8,907 nt of DNA, from NCBI GenBank assembly GCA_026786325.1, contig JAJAYH010000026.1, forward strand, positions 1-8,907, written 5' to 3'. The translations under genes were made by a program, and so were the position numbers. The DNA is from Alkalinema sp. CAN_BIN05. Its GTDB lineage: Bacteria; Cyanobacteriota; Cyanobacteriia; Leptolyngbyales; Leptolyngbyaceae. The notes under the pieces are model-generated. The model was not told the DNA's origin. It made no database searches and saw nothing but the letters and a program-made list of their open reading frames with translations. Positions 1 to 6,241 of the stretch are shown piece by piece (position 1 is the first letter of the stretch; each line of letters starts with the position of its first letter).

Positions 1-1
1 C

Positions 2-1165
2 ATGAATACCCTCCCGTCCAAATCCAGCTTCGACCAATCAGCAGACCTAGACGAGACCGCGCCTAGTCTCAAGACCCTGTTGATAATATTGTTACTGTCG
101 ATCGTAATCCTATTCGTCGGAGTATTCCTGGGAAATCGAATCGTCACGATCGTCGGCTCTCTCATCGCCATCATTATGTCGGGCCGCATCTTCTATCCAT
201 CGGTCAAATCGAGTCTAACCGAACTCATTTCCCCGAAAGATGGCGGTGTATTGTTGGCTTCACTGGGATTAGGATTTGGGCTAGTGGGACTGTTGCAATC
301 CTTTGGGGCAAGTCGATGGATTTCGTTTCAGTTGGCGGATGCAAATTGGGATGCGATCGGGGCATTGGGCGAAGTATTTGGCGCATTGGGACAAATTTTA
401 ATTGCAGTATTAGCTGTATATGTGGCGTGGCGACAATACGTTATTTCAAAAGATTTGACCATTCAACAAAATACAATTACTCAACAGCAAACCATTGATA
501 CTTATTTCCAAGGTATTTCTGATTTAGTATTAGATGACGAAGGACTACTCGAAGACTGGCCCCAAGAAAGAGCGATCGCAGAAGGCCGTACAGCCGCAAT
601 TTTTAGTAGTGTAGATGCGATCGGGAAAGCCAAGATTCTGCGGTTTCTCTCACGGGCAAAACTATTGTCACCACTCAAACGAGATCAACGATTGGGTCGC
701 CCGATTTTGGATGGAATGGGCGGGTATGCTGAAGATCGCAACAATGGCACTCGGGTCGTTGATTTGGGTGTAATGCTGGCGGGTTCGAGTTTAGAAGATA
801 GTGATTTGCGTTGGGTGGATTTGAGCGAGGCCAATCTAATTCGAGTAAATCTAAGCAATTGTGAACTGGTCAAATCCAATCTGTCGCGATCGATTTTAGT
901 CGGCGCAAATCTAAGCAACTCTGATCTAAACGGAGCACGTCTCTACTACGGCAACCCTGAAACCGCATCACCTCGCAGCCGCACCGAAGCTCCCAATTAC
1001 CGCACTGGAGAACACACTGGAGCCGTGGTCGAAAATGCTGATTTCACCAATGCTGAAGATATTTCCGAAGAACAACGTTGCTACATTTGCGCATGGGGTG
1101 GCGAGAAAACCCGATCGACTGTTCCCGGCGGTTGCCTGGGTATTCCAAACCAGTTAGGACGATAA
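2..1165 (+). CDS. Membrane-anchored pentapeptide-repeat protein
   Basis: The 387-residue protein has an N-terminal membrane part and a C-terminal pentapeptide-repeat part. Hydrophobic stretches lie at about residues 24-44, 46-64 (these two nearly continuous), 82-102 and 126-146. The last is followed by a basic, Gln/Thr-rich stretch (144-166), probably a cytoplasmic helix. Residues 260-314 can be read as eleven consecutive five-residue units ending in Leu (pattern A/S-D/N-L), and a short return of the pattern occurs at 344-352 (ENADFTNAE). Such repeats fold into a right-handed beta-helix used for protein contacts; no enzymatic function can be given. The tail contains three Cys (360, 363, 378) and is Gly-rich. 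The ATG is at base 2, so its ribosome binding site is outside the window and an upstream start cannot be excluded. The gene converges on the minus-strand kinase gene. Family membership is well supported; the biological role is unknown. Confidence 0.85.
   Translation: MNTLPSKSSFDQSADLDETAPSLKTLLIILLLSIVILFVGVFLGNRIVTIVGSLIAIIMSGRIFYPSVKSSLTELISPKDGGVLLASLGLGFGLVGLLQSFGASRWISFQLADANWDAIGALGEVFGALGQILIAVLAVYVAWRQYVISKDLTIQQNTITQQQTIDTYFQGISDLVLDDEGLLEDWPQERAIAEGRTAAIFSSVDAIGKAKILRFLSRAKLLSPLKRDQRLGRPILDGMGGYAEDRNNGTRVVDLGVMLAGSSLEDSDLRWVDLSEANLIRVNLSNCELVKSNLSRSILVGANLSNSDLNGARLYYGNPETASPRSRTEAPNYRTGEHTGAVVENADFTNAEDISEEQRCYICAWGGEKTRSTVPGGCLGIPNQLGR
572..579. repeat. HIP1 palindrome GCGATCGC
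   Basis: This is the octamer GCGATCGC, inside the pentapeptide gene. HIP1 is strongly over-represented in many cyanobacterial genomes, so its presence supports the taxonomic call. Identical copies lie at 2505-2512 and 4050-4057. Confidence 0.8.
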
Positions 1166-1239
1166 TTTAGAAGCAATAACTTAGAGAAAAAATCAATCTA
1201 GAAAAAAGAGTTTGACAGGTTTGTGTTTAAACTGGATCT

Positions 1240-1284
1240 GACTCTCCCTCAGACGCGCTGCTTCATAGAGTCCGAGGGAGAGTC
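1240..1284. repeat. Long inverted repeat (stem-loop) at a convergent gene junction
   Basis: GACTCTCCCTC at 1240-1250 is exactly complementary to GAGGGAGAGTC at 1274-1284. After one A/C mismatch the pairing continues for 3 bp (1252-1254 with 1270-1272), leaving a 15-nt loop. The right arm and most of the loop lie over the last codons and the TGA stop (1263-1265) of the RsbW-like gene; the left arm lies in the convergent intergenic space. On the minus-strand transcript a run of six U (1202-1207) follows only about 32 nt after the stem, and on the plus-strand transcript no U tract follows. It is therefore not a classical intrinsic terminator, but it may protect 3' ends or help terminate both converging transcripts. 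Confidence 0.6.
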
Positions 1285-1685
1285 GCCTCTAACTTTAAGC
1301 AATTACTCCCATCCACCTGCAATTTATACTCCACACGATCCATTAAACGATTCAAAATCAGCCATCCATAACCGTGTTCTTGCTTATCTTGGGGAGACGG
1401 CGCTTGATAATCCGAGGGATTATACCCCTGTCCTTGATCCCAAATCTCCAGAGATAAATTACGATCGCGCAGTTCTAACTTCAAAATAATTGGAATATTC
1501 GGCTGTTCACGGTGAGCATGACAAACCACATTGGAATAGGCTTCCACGAGAGCAAGACGCAATCGTCCCGTTTGACGAGTCCAATCGACTTCATCGCCCA
1601 AAGAAACTTTCAGAGTGCTGAATAACCATTCCTCCGCGACGCTTAGAAAGCGCAAGTCACTGGGCAAATGCAATTCGGCTTTCAT
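1263..1685 (-). CDS. RsbW/SpoIIAB-like anti-sigma serine kinase (HATPase_c_2)
   Basis: The 140-residue protein is the usual size for a stand-alone GHKL ATPase of the RsbW/SpoIIAB type. The ATP-binding boxes are all visible: the N-box with E48, N52 and H56 (EAYSNVVCHAH), the G1 box D83-x-G85-x-G87 (WDQGQGY) and the G2 box HGYGW with G105 and G107. In this family the kinase binds a sigma factor or another target and phosphorylates a STAS-domain antagonist on Ser/Thr; a PP2C phosphatase reverses this. Its ATG lies 2 nt after the stop of the REC-GAF-PP2C gene. A strong Shine-Dalgarno at 1694-1700 sits within the end of that gene, so the two are almost certainly co-transcribed and probably translationally coupled. 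The key residues are intact, so an active kinase is expected. The sigma factor or antagonist partner is not in the window and its identity is unknown. Confidence 0.88.
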   Translation of the reverse strand: MKAELHLPSDLRFLSVAEEWLFSTLKVSLGDEVDWTRQTGRLRLALVEAYSNVVCHAHREQPNIPIILKLELRDRNLSLEIWDQGQGYNPSDYQAPSPQDKQEHGYGWLILNRLMDRVEYKLQVDGSNCLKLEATLPRTL

Positions 1686-1687
1686 AG

Positions 1688-3418
1688 TTAGAGCACCTCC
1701 AGAGAAAGGATAGTTTGATCGTCTTCTTGGGCGATGGTTATGTTGCGGATTTCCTGGAGAAGATGCTTCAGGTCAATGCTCTTCCCTTCTTTTCTCAGGA
1801 GTTTCCAGAGTCCGGATTGTTGCAACATCATCGTCGGAATATCAGTACCAGGAAGATTTTCCAAGTCTTGCCCGTCTCGCATCGTTGCTTCGGTAATACC
1901 GTCACTGGTCAACAGAAACACATCGCCAGAGGCAAGAGTAAGGTCTCCCGTTGGCGCGACCCAATTCGATCGGATGCCGAGGGGAATGCCTCGCGTGGTG
2001 GGATATTCCGGCTCCGATAGCTCGGCGCAATTACAGGAATATTTCATGGGATATAAATGCCCTGCATTTGCATACATCATCTGTCCGGTTTCAGGACGGT
2101 AACGAGCCAGAATCATAGTAATGAAACAGTTGGTGCTCACTAAATCATCAAACAGAATACGGTTGAGATTCCCCATGACCTCTGAGGGATTCGGGGAAAT
2201 TTCTTGGCCTAGTTCACGGCGCAGGACCGAAATAGCGCTGGCCATGAAGAGCGCTGCCGGAACCCCTTTCCCCGAGACATCACCCACTGCCAACCACAGA
2301 TCTCCTTGGGGATGTTGGTACACTTCAAAAAAGTCCCCGCCCACTTCCCGTGCTGGATGACAGCAGGCTTGGACCCGAAGTGTATCGTTAGTGGGCAGGG
2401 TTTGGCGGAGGAGGTTGTTTTGGACTTGGCGGGCGACGGAAAGTTCGGCCCGCATTTGTTCGGCTTGCTGTTGAGTTCGCTGGTAGAGTTTAGCTTGAGA
2501 AATTGCGATCGCCGCCTGCTCCACCACCATTTCCAATAATTTCACATCTTCCCCAGACCAAGCAGTTTCACCACGACTTAGGGTGAGAATGCCCAATAAA
2601 CTGCTTTTATAGATACAGGGCAGGACGATACGATCGATCGAATTGGCCAGTGGTTGATCGATCGTATAATCGTTACAGCTAGACGACTTCAGATAGAAGG
2701 ACTTGACACCAGTATCTATCCATACCGGTTGATAGATAATATTTTGGAATAAGTCTTCCAGGTATGCGTCAATCTTATAAGTACCTGAACTGGTGGACAA
2801 TGCTGTTTCTTGGGCCGAAATAGGCTGGGTAATTTGAGTCCCACTCTCGACCGGATAGATCATACAGGTGTCGGCATCAAATGCTTTCCGCACAGCCCTC
2901 ACAAAGGTTTGCAGCATACTGCGATAGTCCAAAGACTCGCGAATAGCGGTGATGACGACGTTAAATAATGATTCGCGACGCAACGATCTGCGTAGTTCAT
3001 CGGTCCGCTGTTTCAAAACTTGATAGGTCTCGGCGGCTTGCTGAATAACCCTTTGAAGCTGCTGTTGATTCCAGGGTTTAGTGATGTATTTAAATACTTT
3101 GCCGGAGTTGATGGCATCGACTAAATCTTTGACATCCGTGTAGGCCGTCAACACAATCCGAATCGTGTCGGGAAAGCGCTCAGCGGAGAGGCTCAGAAAT
3201 TCAGTACCCAACATTTCAGGCATCCGTTGGTCACAGATAATAATCGCAACTTCACCGTGTTTCTCTAGCAGTTCTAAAGCTGAGATGGCACTTTCCGATC
3301 GTAAGACCTGGAAGTCAAGCCGAAAAGTTCGGTAGAGCAGATCTAGGTTATCTGGCTCATCGTCCACAATCAACATTTTCAGTTTTTTAGTCGGGTGGGT
3401 ATCCATGGGCGACTTCAT
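1688..3418 (-). CDS. Response regulator with REC-GAF-PP2C (SpoIIE/RsbU-type) serine phosphatase
   Basis: The 576-residue protein has three domains. A receiver domain (about 13-130) has acidic residues D19, D20 and E21, phospho-acceptor D63 (ICDQRMPE), T91 and K114 (TKPW). A GAF domain (about 150-310) is flanked by helical linkers. A SpoIIE/RsbU-type PP2C domain (about 325-576) has metal-binding aspartates in EVGGDFF (D362), GDVSGKG (D380), TSDGITE (D506) and EDDQT (D566, D567). Phosphorylation of the receiver by an unseen histidine kinase, and a ligand on GAF, would control dephosphorylation of a STAS antagonist protein. The RsbW-like kinase gene follows after 2 nt and would be the opposing enzyme. 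The ATG at 3418 has AGGA 9 nt upstream (3428-3431); an in-frame Met at residue 5 lacks such a site. A promoter-like sequence lies at 3469-3498. Domain order and residues look complete; the specific pathway is inference. Confidence 0.93.
   Translation of the reverse strand: MKSPMDTHPTKKLKMLIVDDEPDNLDLLYRTFRLDFQVLRSESAISALELLEKHGEVAIIICDQRMPEMLGTEFLSLSAERFPDTIRIVLTAYTDVKDLVDAINSGKVFKYITKPWNQQQLQRVIQQAAETYQVLKQRTDELRRSLRRESLFNVVITAIRESLDYRSMLQTFVRAVRKAFDADTCMIYPVESGTQITQPISAQETALSTSSGTYKIDAYLEDLFQNIIYQPVWIDTGVKSFYLKSSSCNDYTIDQPLANSIDRIVLPCIYKSSLLGILTLSRGETAWSGEDVKLLEMVVEQAAIAISQAKLYQRTQQQAEQMRAELSVARQVQNNLLRQTLPTNDTLRVQACCHPAREVGGDFFEVYQHPQGDLWLAVGDVSGKGVPAALFMASAISVLRRELGQEISPNPSEVMGNLNRILFDDLVSTNCFITMILARYRPETGQMMYANAGHLYPMKYSCNCAELSEPEYPTTRGIPLGIRSNWVAPTGDLTLASGDVFLLTSDGITEATMRDGQDLENLPGTDIPTMMLQQSGLWKLLRKEGKSIDLKHLLQEIRNITIAQEDDQTILSLEVL
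1694..1700 (-). promoter_or_regulatory. Shine-Dalgarno of the RsbW-like gene
   Basis: GGAGGTG on the minus strand lies 8 nt before the ATG at 1685 and within the last codons of the upstream phosphatase gene. It fixes the start of the kinase gene and suggests coupled translation that keeps phosphatase and kinase in proportion. Confidence 0.75.
2505..2512. repeat. HIP1 palindrome GCGATCGC
   Basis: Second HIP1 octamer of the window, inside the GAF-coding part of the phosphatase gene. Confidence 0.8.
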
Positions 3419-3445
3419 AAAGCCTATTCCTAGATAGAGTACCCA

Positions 3446-3483
3446 GAAATGCTGAGGCTAACACCAAATTAATACAGCATTTC
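3446..3483. repeat. 9-bp inverted repeat over the phosphatase promoter (possible operator)
   Basis: GAAATGCTG at 3446-3454 is the exact reverse complement of CAGCATTTC at 3475-3483, with a 20-nt spacer. On the minus strand one arm falls in the spacer between the predicted -35 and -10, and the other lies just downstream of the expected transcription start near 3462. This arrangement would suit a dimeric regulator. It could also be a weak stem-loop at the end of the protease transcript, but no U tract follows it and the loop is long. Confidence 0.45.
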
Positions 3484-3498
3484 CGGCAATAAGGTCAA
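3469..3498 (-). promoter_or_regulatory. Predicted sigma-70-type promoter for the phosphatase-kinase pair
   Basis: On the minus strand TTGACC (3493-3498, five of six bases matching the -35 consensus) is followed after 18 nt by TATTAA (3469-3474, four of six matching the -10). It lies entirely in the 96-bp gap after the protease stop and about 50 nt before the ATG of the REC-GAF-PP2C gene. The call is from the sequence alone. Confidence 0.5.
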
Positions 3499-3514
3499 AT
3501 CTCTGCCCAGATCA

Positions 3515-5023
3515 TTAAATATGGAATCCTAATCGCCCTGCCAGACTTGGGGTCAATGGCAACAGCACGGTAATCATCAGGAACAAGCTCAATAACCCAA
3601 GTGCGGCGCGAGTATCGTCGGGTTCGGTTAGTTCATTCAGGCTTGGGCGTTCTAGATTGCGTTGAAGAAATAAGATGACGATCGCCCAGTACAGCGCCAA
3701 TGGATTCACCAACGAAACTAGAGTTAAGACAATCAGCGTCGCAGTTGTAGCTCGATTTGCAATTTTACGTCCATAGATAGCTTGGACAATTCGGCCTCCA
3801 TCCAGACGACCCGCAGGCATTAGGTTAATGGCATTAATTACCAAGCCCAGCCAACCCAGAATAACCATGGGATTGACGTTGACTGTTTCGTTCTGGACGG
3901 CGTTGCCCAAGATGACGCGGGCCATTGTTCCCACCAATACCGAGCCTTCAAAAAACTCGGTGGGCACTTTGAATTGACTGGTTTCGTTCGATAGGATTAG
4001 TCCAGTGAACAATAAGCCAAAGGATAATAATCCACCCGCTGCTGGGCCTGCGATCGCAATATCAAACAATACATTGCGGCTTTTGAGAATAGATTGAAAA
4101 TTGGTCAGTGCGCCAAACGCTCCGATTTCCCAAGTGGGCAGAAAAAACGGCAGGCTAAGTTTGACATCATAGCGACGAGCCATGAACCAATGGCCAATTT
4201 CATGGGCGACTAATATGGAAATTACGCCTAACCCAATGGGCAATACTTCCCGGTACCTGTTGAGGGATACATAAAAATCAAAGCCTTGCAAGATTCCAGC
4301 GGTTTCAAGGCAGGTGGCGATCGTGACAAAAAACAACACGACGGCAAGAAGTTGTTGCGGCAGCGTTAATGGTTTTGGATCGTTGCTGCTGGGGAGAACG
4401 ACGATCGTGGGCCGAAGATCATTATTTTCGATCAGAAACAAGCGATAACGATCGTTCACTTGTTCGGCGAGTTTGACAGTGAGTTTATCGAAGGTCGAAT
4501 TCAGTTCACCGCGCAGGTTGCCATTGAACACCACACCATCTTGGAAGGGTAAGGTTTCGGTGGCAAAGAAGGTATCTAGGCCAAAAATCCCACGAATCAA
4601 TTGCAAATCTTCATCGGGAATCGGAACAATACTATTAGTTTCGACATCAGTGGTTGCAGCGGTCAGCGGGGTTGGACTCTCTGAACTATTTTTTGAACCA
4701 TTTGCCGATTCTTTCGGAGCATCAACTTCAGCTCGGGCTTTGATCAAGGCTTCGGCACGCTTTGCGAGTTCTTCCGGGGCTATGGTCCGAATTTTGTTGC
4801 CAAGCACCACATAGCCTGCGGTTGAGGCCACAAACAGAACCAGCATTCCAGTTAAATCTAGATACATTCCCGCTGAAAACAGTCCAAAAAAGATCACCCA
4901 TGGCAACAACAGCATGACCGACTGAAGCCAGGTATAGAGTCCTAGCTGTCCATTGGGTCTGGATTTCCAATATCCCCAACCCACAATTCCAATCCCAATT
5001 AGCACAATCAAAGCAGTAATCAT
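3515..5023 (-). CDS. Site-2 protease-type membrane zinc metalloprotease (peptidase M50, EGY-like)
   Basis: This 502-residue polytopic membrane protein carries the zinc motif HEIGH (H274, E275, H278) in a hydrophobic segment. The second site-2 protease motif is NLMPAGRLDGGR (400-411, D408 as third zinc ligand). Residues 168-173 read GNLRGE, a motif I associate with the plastid EGY proteases and their cyanobacterial relatives. Hydrophobic segments are near 1-18, 32-50, 56-76, 222-244, 260-280, 318-344, 385-402, 424-453 and 472-492. A hydrophilic Ala/Glu/Ser-rich stretch (about 83-135) separates the first three segments from the catalytic core, and no PDZ domain is visible. Site-2 proteases cut transmembrane segments of regulators such as anti-sigma factors; the substrate here is unknown. 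The ATG at 5023 is preceded by GGGAAAGG (5028-5035). The phosphatase gene follows 96 bp downstream. Family assignment is firm; a link to the partner-switching genes is inference. Confidence 0.92.
   Translation of the reverse strand: MITALIVLIGIGIVGWGYWKSRPNGQLGLYTWLQSVMLLLPWVIFFGLFSAGMYLDLTGMLVLFVASTAGYVVLGNKIRTIAPEELAKRAEALIKARAEVDAPKESANGSKNSSESPTPLTAATTDVETNSIVPIPDEDLQLIRGIFGLDTFFATETLPFQDGVVFNGNLRGELNSTFDKLTVKLAEQVNDRYRLFLIENNDLRPTIVVLPSSNDPKPLTLPQQLLAVVLFFVTIATCLETAGILQGFDFYVSLNRYREVLPIGLGVISILVAHEIGHWFMARRYDVKLSLPFFLPTWEIGAFGALTNFQSILKSRNVLFDIAIAGPAAGGLLSFGLLFTGLILSNETSQFKVPTEFFEGSVLVGTMARVILGNAVQNETVNVNPMVILGWLGLVINAINLMPAGRLDGGRIVQAIYGRKIANRATTATLIVLTLVSLVNPLALYWAIVILFLQRNLERPSLNELTEPDDTRAALGLLSLFLMITVLLPLTPSLAGRLGFHI
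4050..4057. repeat. HIP1 palindrome GCGATCGC
   Basis: Third HIP1 octamer, inside the site-2 protease gene. Confidence 0.8.
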
Positions 5024-5049
5024 GAAACCTTTCCCAATCCAATTGGCAC

Positions 5050-5084
5050 GTACTGCCGCAACGTACGACAGTACTTTTATTTTA
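5050..5084 (-). promoter_or_regulatory. Weak promoter-like region upstream of the site-2 protease gene
   Basis: On the minus strand TAAAAT (5079-5084, five of six matching a -10 box) lies about 55 nt before the ATG, but no good -35 is found at the right distance. Between it and the gene is a 6-bp inverted repeat, GTACTG at 5050-5055 and CAGTAC at 5069-5074, in the expected leader. Either could be chance. Confidence 0.25.
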
Positions 5085-5105
5085 AATCTCTATGCTGAAA
5101 TATGG

Positions 5106-5250
5106 CCCGATCCCCCTAAATCCCCCTTACCAAGGGGGACTAAGAGTTGAATTCTAGAACCATTGCCCTGATTCCCCAAATCTTCCTTAGTAAGGGAGAT
5201 TTAGACTTGAATTCTAGTTCCCCCTTACTAAGGGGGCTAGGGGGATCGGG
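5106..5250. mobile_element. 145-bp palindromic interspersed element (MITE-like) with 13-bp terminal inverted repeats
   Basis: CCCGATCCCCCTA at 5106-5118 is exactly mirrored by TAGGGGGATCGGG at 5238-5250. Inside are three short hairpins of one type: 5122-5138 (CCCCCTT/AAGGGGG), 5182-5198 and 5220-5236 (CCCCCTTA/TAAGGGGG). The first two belong to direct repeat units exactly 60 bp apart (about 5107-5160 and 5167-5220), roughly 70% identical and both containing TTGAATTCTAG. It has no coding capacity, and no target-site duplication is evident. Short palindromes of this C-run/G-run type are common between cyanobacterial genes. It lies downstream of the epimerase gene and upstream of the protease gene, where it may act in 3'-end formation or RNA stability. 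Mobility in trans is inference from structure only. Confidence 0.65.
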
Positions 5251-5253
5251 TCT

Positions 5254-5281
5254 GTTGAAACCAACCAAAGGAGCTTTCAAC
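5254..5281. repeat. 7-bp inverted repeat downstream of the epimerase gene
   Basis: GTTGAAA at 5254-5260 pairs with TTTCAAC at 5275-5281 around a 14-nt loop. It lies 15 nt after the epimerase stop on the minus strand. It is A/T-rich without a U tract, so a terminator role is doubtful. Confidence 0.3.
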
Positions 5282-5296
5282 CATCCTCTTAAATAA

Positions 5297-6190
5297 TTAA
5301 ACGATCGGCTCGATTGTCAGAACAACCCGGAGCGATCGGGTTTCGCCGGGAGCCAAGAACAGCAGATAATTACCCGTATTCATGGCATTACGGGGCGCAC
5401 TCCACGGCTCTAAGCAATAGAACTCCTTGTCCTTGAGGGTCCAGAAGACGAGAGTAGAATATTCTTTGTCATATTGTAATGTGAGTTTGGTCTGGGCCGC
5501 TTGATCCGTCACAATGGCCGTGGTGCCTGTGAGTTCGTCAAAACACCAGTCAATTTCGGCAACAGCGAAGTCAAAACTGTTATTAAATGGTTTTTTAGTT
5601 TGAGTTCTTTGATCAACGATCGCAGTCTTAGCCGGAATTTCAAATTGTAATTTTGATTTATCAGCAGCCGGAAAGTAGGGATGAAATCCTGCACTAAAGG
5701 GCATGGGCCGATCGCTCAAATTTGTAAATGCAGTGTCGATTACTAAAACATTACCTTTGATTTTGTAGGTATATCTCAAATCAAATTCAAAGGGATATAC
5801 CACCAATGTTTCAGCCGTGTGACCCAGACTTAAGGTAATGCTTGCATCGTCTTCGGTCCCTGTATCGGTGACGGTCCAGACCATGTTACGAGCAAACCCA
5901 TGCTGGCCAAGACTGTAGGAAATACCATTTTCGGTGTAGTGGTTATCGGGAAGATTTCCACAAATCGGAAAGAGAATAGGATTGCCACCACGAATCGACA
6001 TTTTGGGATCTTGATAGCGCTCCCAATCGAGATAAAAAATATTTTTACCTTGATAGATCCATTCAGTCAAAATCCCACCCCGATCGGGCAACACCGCAAT
6101 AGAACTATCCGCCTCACTATCCTTCAGCCAATAGACAGGCGTTTGATAGGCAGAATTTGCACTTGGGAGTTGGGAGTTGACCTTATACAT
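5297..6190 (-). CDS. Aldose 1-epimerase (mutarotase) family protein
   Basis: From the ATG at 6190 the protein has 297 residues, normal for the galactose-mutarotase fold. Recognisable motifs, numbered from this ATG, are RGGNPILFPICG (67-78), QHGFAR (96-101), FHPYF with the likely catalytic His170, and LEPW with the likely catalytic Glu261. The family interconverts alpha and beta anomers of hexoses or hexose phosphates in the cytoplasm; the substrate cannot be read. A TTG two codons upstream (6196) is in frame, but AAAGG lies only 3 nt before it against 9 nt before the ATG, so I prefer the ATG. Codons 4-13 contain a heptamer tandem repeat (6163-6179), so the extreme N-terminus is probably not conserved. 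The gene starts 51 bp after the CapA-like gene with no visible terminator between, so co-transcription is likely. Confidence 0.85.
   Translation of the reverse strand: MYKVNSQLPSANSAYQTPVYWLKDSEADSSIAVLPDRGGILTEWIYQGKNIFYLDWERYQDPKMSIRGGNPILFPICGNLPDNHYTENGISYSLGQHGFARNMVWTVTDTGTEDDASITLSLGHTAETLVVYPFEFDLRYTYKIKGNVLVIDTAFTNLSDRPMPFSAGFHPYFPAADKSKLQFEIPAKTAIVDQRTQTKKPFNNSFDFAVAEIDWCFDELTGTTAIVTDQAAQTKLTLQYDKEYSTLVFWTLKDKEFYCLEPWSAPRNAMNTGNYLLFLAPGETRSLRVVLTIEPIV
6163..6179. repeat. Short tandem heptamer repeat (TTGGGAG, about 2.4 copies)
   Basis: TTGGGAG TTGGGAG TTG reads on the plus strand (CAACTCC units on the coding strand) inside the first codons of the epimerase gene. Short tandemly repeated heptamers are well known in cyanobacterial genomes. 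Only two full copies are present, so this is a weak example. Confidence 0.45.
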
Positions 6191-6241
6191 ATACAAAAAC
6201 CTTTAACGGGACTTGCTGCATTTTACAGGAGAGTACCGGAC

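Noticed and set aside
1240..1284. Intrinsic terminator
   Set aside because: The stem is strong, but the loop is 15 nt and no T tract follows directly on either strand, so I list it as an inverted repeat only.
1223..1489. Plus-strand open frame of 88 codons opposite the RsbW-like gene
   Set aside because: It is antisense to a well-supported kinase gene with intact ATP-binding boxes, has no recognisable domain and begins in the convergent gap; a shadow frame.
1715..2539. Several plus-strand open frames opposite the phosphatase gene
   Set aside because: They are low-complexity shadows of the PP2C-coding sequence and none shows a family motif.
4473..5150. Open frames opposite or overlapping the site-2 protease start
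   Set aside because: They overlap a clear M50 protease on the other strand or in another frame; the frame at 4953-5150 runs into the palindromic element, and none has recognisable motifs.
5107..5236. Small CRISPR array from the three similar palindromic units
   Set aside because: Only two regularly spaced units exist, they diverge by about 30%, and the third is at another offset. There are no cas genes, and the units form a terminally inverted element.
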